This document shows, piece by piece, positions 6,584-9,351 of a DNA stretch of 9,351 nucleotides (within the stretch, counting starts at the first letter, position 1; each line of letters starts with the position of its first letter). Source of the DNA: an uncultured Lachnospiraceae bacterium (lineage in GTDB: Bacteria; Bacillota; Clostridia; Lachnospirales; Lachnospiraceae); NCBI GenBank assembly GCA_900555195.1, contig USKC01000102.1:1-9351 (forward strand). The letters run 5' to 3'. The notes below the pieces were generated by a model. The model made no database searches. It was not told where the DNA came from and worked only from the letters and a program-made list of their open reading frames with translations. Position numbers and translations under genes: made by a program.

Positions 6584-7468
6584 TTAACCCTTCACTGCGC
6601 CCAGCATAATGCCCTTCGTGAAGAACCTCTGCATGAAGGGATATACGCACAGGATCGGGAAGATCGTCACAAAACTCATCGCCATACGCAGGCTCATGGA
6701 ACTCACCTGGATGGCCGCGCCGGCAGCCGCACCGGCTCCCACAGAGCTTACCACGTTAGACTGCAGGTTCTGATACAGCAGGTACTGCAGACAGTGCAGA
6801 TTGCTCGCCTTGCGGCCCTGCATGAAGAACATGTCGTCAGACCATGCGTTCCACTGGTTTACCGCAGCGAAAACGACGATACAGGCCAGGATCGGCTTCG
6901 CCAGAGGCAGAATGATCCGGGCATAGATCTTAAGGATCCCCGCCCCGTCCATCTCCGCAGATTCAACCAGTTCGGCCGGAATGGACTCGATATAAGTCTT
7001 AATCAGGATGATGAAATATGCCTGCACGGCCGTAGGCAGGATATATACCAGGAAATTGTTCCTCAGGCCGACAGCCGTCACCGTCAGGTAATACGGGATG
7101 AAGCCTGCGTTTACATACATCGTAACGATGAAATAACGGTACAGCAGCTTCTTCTTCGGAAGATCCCTGTCCGCCAGCAGATACGCCGCGAAACTGGAGC
7201 AGACCAGCGTCAGCGCCGTTCCCAGAATCGTCCTTGCGAACGCGATAACGATACTGGAAGGAAGTCCCGGGATATTCGCCAGGTTCTTATACGCCTCCAC
7301 CGAGAAATCCTGCGGGATCAGGAACACCCCTCTGTTGATCGCCGCCGGAGACGACCAGGAATTAATGAAGATATACCACATCGGATATACGCACAGCAGA
7401 GTAAGCAAAATCATGATAAACATATTAATCAGGCCGGGTATGGTAAGCCTTTTTTTCTTCTTTGTCAT
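6584..7468 (-). CDS. YtcP-type sugar ABC transporter permease (CUT1 family)
   Basis: The second membrane permease of the importer, 294 residues, typical of the YtcP/COG0395 group. Lys-rich residues 1-7 are followed by a membrane segment at about 12-36, then hydrophobic segments near 73-98, 109-131, 137-157, 190-208 and 262-280. The coupling loop is E-L-V-E-S-A-E-M-D-G-A then I-I-L-P-L-A-K-P, residues 166-192. The C-terminus F-F-T-K-G-I-M-L-G-A-V-K-G is the conserved end seen in this family. The predicted start has AAAGGA at 7483-7478, nine bases ahead. A Gly/Ala-rich stretch at 244-252 follows the variable loop. It forms a heterodimer with the LplB-type permease and presumably uses an ATPase encoded outside the window. 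It is followed by the solute-binding protein gene after 69 bases. Confidence 0.95.
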   Translation of the reverse strand: MTKKKKRLTIPGLINMFIMILLTLLCVYPMWYIFINSWSSPAAINRGVFLIPQDFSVEAYKNLANIPGLPSSIVIAFARTILGTALTLVCSSFAAYLLADRDLPKKKLLYRYFIVTMYVNAGFIPYYLTVTAVGLRNNFLVYILPTAVQAYFIILIKTYIESIPAELVESAEMDGAGILKIYARIILPLAKPILACIVVFAAVNQWNAWSDDMFFMQGRKASNLHCLQYLLYQNLQSNVVSSVGAGAAAGAAIQVSSMSLRMAMSFVTIFPILCVYPFMQRFFTKGIMLGAVKG

Positions 7469-7504
7469 AACCTCAATTCCTTTCTTGCAATCTCACTGTT
7501 TCAG

Positions 7505-7520
7505 GCTGCTTCGCCGCAGC
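7505..7520 (-). other. small GC-rich hairpin in the gap between the two permease genes
   Basis: The 87-base gap between the permease genes contains a perfect five-base stem GCTGC/GCAGC with a six-base loop. Next to it (about 7535-7550) is a second GC-rich segment whose GGAC and GTCC ends could pair across a GGC-repeat. Neither is followed by a T run, so these are not intrinsic terminators. They may tune mRNA stability between the two permeases, but they could be chance in GC-rich sequence. No promoter was recognised in the gap. Confidence 0.3.
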
Positions 7521-7555
7521 GTTCCAGGCAGGCCCGGACCGCCGCCGTCCATCCT

Positions 7556-8494
7556 TTAGAAGATGGAATTGCCTCTCAGCTTCTTGGACATCCCATTAGC
7601 GAAGGTCAGAAGGATCACGCTGACTACAGTCTTAAAGATACCCATCGCAGTAGCCAGGGAATATTCCATATTTCTGATACCCATGCGGTATACATAAGTG
7701 TCGAACACTTCCAGCTTGTCCCAGGTCATGCCGTTGCCCAGCAGCCAGAACTGGTCGAATCCGTTGGACAGCATGTTGGAAATTGCAAGCAGCAGCAACA
7801 CGAAGAATGTGGAAAGCAGTCCGGGAACCGTAACGTGGATGATCTTCTGCCAGGTATTCGCGCCGTCCACATCCGCCGCCTGATACAGTTCCTGGTCGAT
7901 GGAGGTGATTGCCGACAGATAAATGATCGCGTTATATCCCAGCGTCTTCCAGATATTGATCCCCACCTGCATGGCCCATGCATGTTCCACATTGGTCAGC
8001 GGGTTCACCGGCTCGCTGATAACGCCCAGATTCAGCAGGATCGTATTGAGCGCGCTGTCTTCAGAAGACAGAAGCATGAACACGATGGAATACACCAGAA
8101 CCCAGGAAATGAAGTTCGGGATAGAGGTTCCCGTCTGCACCATCTTGGCAAATTTGGGGAACTTCACCTGGGAAATCGCGATTGCGAAAATTGCAGGCAG
8201 TACGGAAAAACAGATATTCAGGAAGGAAATGCACAGCGTATTGCGCATAACCCTGATAAAGTCATTGGAACTGGTAAAAACCCTGATAAAGTTATCAAAT
8301 CCTACAAACTTGGAGTCCCACACGGATACGCCAGGCGTGTAATCCACAAACGCGTAACTCCATCCAAACAGCGGCGCATAGCTGAATATTCCAACCAGCA
8401 CCATAAAGGGCAGCAGCAGCAGCACCAGCTTCACCTGTTTGCGCTGCCTCCCTGTCATTCCGCCTTCTTTCTTCTTCACTGCCGTTTTTGTCAT
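7556..8494 (-). CDS. LplB-type sugar ABC transporter permease (CUT1 family)
   Basis: An inner-membrane permease of 312 residues, the normal length for the LplB/COG4209 type. After a basic N-terminus (about 1-21) comes a first membrane segment near 22-42, then several more hydrophobic segments (about 86-108, 127-143, 173-195, 225-245, 284-300). The cytoplasmic coupling loop that contacts the ATPase is clear: L-Y-Q-A-A-D-V-D-G-A followed by I-I-H-V-T-V-P-G-L, residues 203-226. The stop is TAA. The ATG lies in an ATGA overlap with the upstream GH43-like gene, with AAAGGAG at 8511-8505 about ten bases ahead, so translation is probably coupled. It should pair with the YtcP-type permease downstream to form the channel for the lipoprotein-delivered oligosaccharide. 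No ATPase gene is present in the window; CUT1 systems of this class commonly share an MsmX-like ATPase encoded elsewhere. Confidence 0.95.
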   Translation of the reverse strand: MTKTAVKKKEGGMTGRQRKQVKLVLLLLPFMVLVGIFSYAPLFGWSYAFVDYTPGVSVWDSKFVGFDNFIRVFTSSNDFIRVMRNTLCISFLNICFSVLPAIFAIAISQVKFPKFAKMVQTGTSIPNFISWVLVYSIVFMLLSSEDSALNTILLNLGVISEPVNPLTNVEHAWAMQVGINIWKTLGYNAIIYLSAITSIDQELYQAADVDGANTWQKIIHVTVPGLLSTFFVLLLLAISNMLSNGFDQFWLLGNGMTWDKLEVFDTYVYRMGIRNMEYSLATAMGIFKTVVSVILLTFANGMSKKLRGNSIF

Positions 8495-9351
8495 TTACCG
8501 TCTGCTCCTTTCTCTTTTTCATCCTCCCGGGCCTTCGGATCCACCAGGAAATGGGGTTCCTCTATACAGGGTTCCCGATAGGCGAACCTTTTTGCCACGC
8601 CCCCTACATTGTTGTACCAATTGCCGGTAACCTCATTCACAATATGAAGGCCGTCAAAGGTCTCTTCCATTTCAAACAGGAGGATCCGCTTCGCGTCATG
8701 CCGGTTCGGGCAATGCAGGGACATCATCAGTTCCCCGCCGAAGCTGTGAAACAGCATGGCGTGTCCGCCGTCCAGGGCATACAGAGGCTTCCGCTCCTGC
8801 ACCCACGGCCCCAGAATCTCTCCGCTCATGGAACGCGCGTATCCAACCGTATATCCGCCGCTCGGAGAAAAACTCGACCACAGCATAATCAGGATACCGC
8901 TTTTTAATCTGTAAAGGAAAGGCCCATCCGTCACATAGCCACCGGAACTGGTGGTATCCGCCGTCCAGGGGCCGTCTGAAGCCCTGAACAGGACAACCGG
9001 TTCTCCGATCGCTTCACTGAGGTCATCGCTGAGCGGCACCGCGCATATCTGGCCATCATAGACCTGCAGCCATTCATGGCAGAACGCCATCCACGGTTTC
9101 CCCTTCCGATCCACATACAACGTACCGTCCAGGCACTGCCACCCGTCCGGCGTAACCGGTTTCATGTTTTCGATTTTAAATGGCCCCTTGGGAGAATCCG
9201 CCACAAGGCACTGGCATCTTCGATACGTCCCCGGAGCGCGGAAGGATGAGATCAGATAATATCTGCCTTTCCAAATATGAACTTCCGGAGCCCAGTAATC
9301 AGAATCTGCCCAAAAATCACCTTTCGTAAAACACACTTCCGGTTTGGACCA
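8491..9351 (-). CDS. GH43-like glycoside hydrolase, 5' end cut by window edge
   Basis: The last 286 residues of a five-bladed beta-propeller glycosidase of the GH43/GH32/GH117-like type. The reading frame is open to position 9351 (visible start W-S-K-P-E-V), so the GTG at 9336-9334 is internal and not a start. Numbering visible residues, D18-Y-W-A-P-E-V24 followed by a K-G-R-Y-Y-L strand is the usual GH43 blade motif. L-D75-G-T-L-Y-V-D is the likely site of the pKa-modulating Asp, T-D142-G-P-F-L-Y-R sits where GH43 enzymes usually carry the acid Glu (EGP), and D194-G-G-H197 matches the metal-site His region. The blade that normally carries the general-base Asp is off the window. Known GH43 activities include arabinofuranosidase, arabinanase and xylosidase; the substrate here is not determinable. 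The stop overlaps the lplB-type start by four bases (ATGA), so the gene belongs to the transporter operon. Whether it has a signal peptide cannot be seen. Confidence 0.85.
   Translation of the reverse strand, partial: WSKPEVCFTKGDFWADSDYWAPEVHIWKGRYYLISSFRAPGTYRRCQCLVADSPKGPFKIENMKPVTPDGWQCLDGTLYVDRKGKPWMAFCHEWLQVYDGQICAVPLSDDLSEAIGEPVVLFRASDGPWTADTTSSGGYVTDGPFLYRLKSGILIMLWSSFSPSGGYTVGYARSMSGEILGPWVQERKPLYALDGGHAMLFHSFGGELMMSLHCPNRHDAKRILLFEMEETFDGLHIVNEVTGNWYNNVGGVAKRFAYREPCIEEPHFLVDPKAREDEKEKGADGK

Noticed and set aside
6794..8581. A 595-codon open frame on the plus strand crossing both permease genes
   Set aside because: It lies antisense to two clearly recognisable permeases, spans their intergenic gap, has a His/Arg/Gln-rich composition typical of reverse-complement frames of GC-rich-third-base genes, and shows no family motif.
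1..9351. CRISPR arrays, insertion sequences, tRNA or rRNA genes, riboswitches
   Set aside because: No repeat-spacer pattern, transposase, terminal repeats or RNA gene features were seen; the window is an ordinary compact operon.

Overview
The window reads as part of a carbohydrate uptake and breakdown locus from a gut-type Firmicute, most likely Lachnospiraceae or a related Clostridia. The grounds are the CUT1 transporter of the LplB/YtcP/lipoprotein type with no ATPase gene alongside, purine-rich AGGAGG-like ribosome sites, the protein sequence style, and a DUF5107-TPR protein of the kind common in that group. The genus cannot be fixed from the sequence alone.

All six supported genes lie on the minus strand, so transcription runs from high to low coordinates: (1) a glycoside hydrolase family 43-like enzyme cut by the window edge (8491-9351); (2) an LplB-type permease (7556-8494); (3) a YtcP-type permease (6584-7468); (4) a large lipoprotein solute-binding protein (4616-6514); (5) a 1092-residue protein with an N-terminal DUF5107 (mutarotase-like) domain and a long TPR array (1163-4441); (6) a clan GH-A (TIM-barrel) glycosidase (87-1166). 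A strong intrinsic terminator at 14-54 ends the operon. Genes 1/2 and 5/6 overlap by four bases (ATGA), which suggests translational coupling. Every stretch between genes is under 180 bases. The operon promoter must lie upstream, beyond position 9351.

Working model (inference): the lipoprotein captures an oligosaccharide at the cell surface, the two permeases import it using an MsmX-like ATPase encoded elsewhere, and the signal-less enzymes process it in the cytoplasm. The substrate cannot be read from the sequence. A GH43-like enzyme is compatible with arabinose- or xylose-containing glycans, but this is not proof.

The parts most worth a second look are: the 174-base gap 4442-4615, which holds two mutually exclusive hairpins and a perfect 17-base direct repeat with a 21-base period directly ahead of the DUF5107-TPR gene; the DUF5107-TPR protein itself; a dense cysteine/histidine cluster at the C-terminal end of the GH-A enzyme; and an Asp where GH43 enzymes usually have the catalytic Glu.
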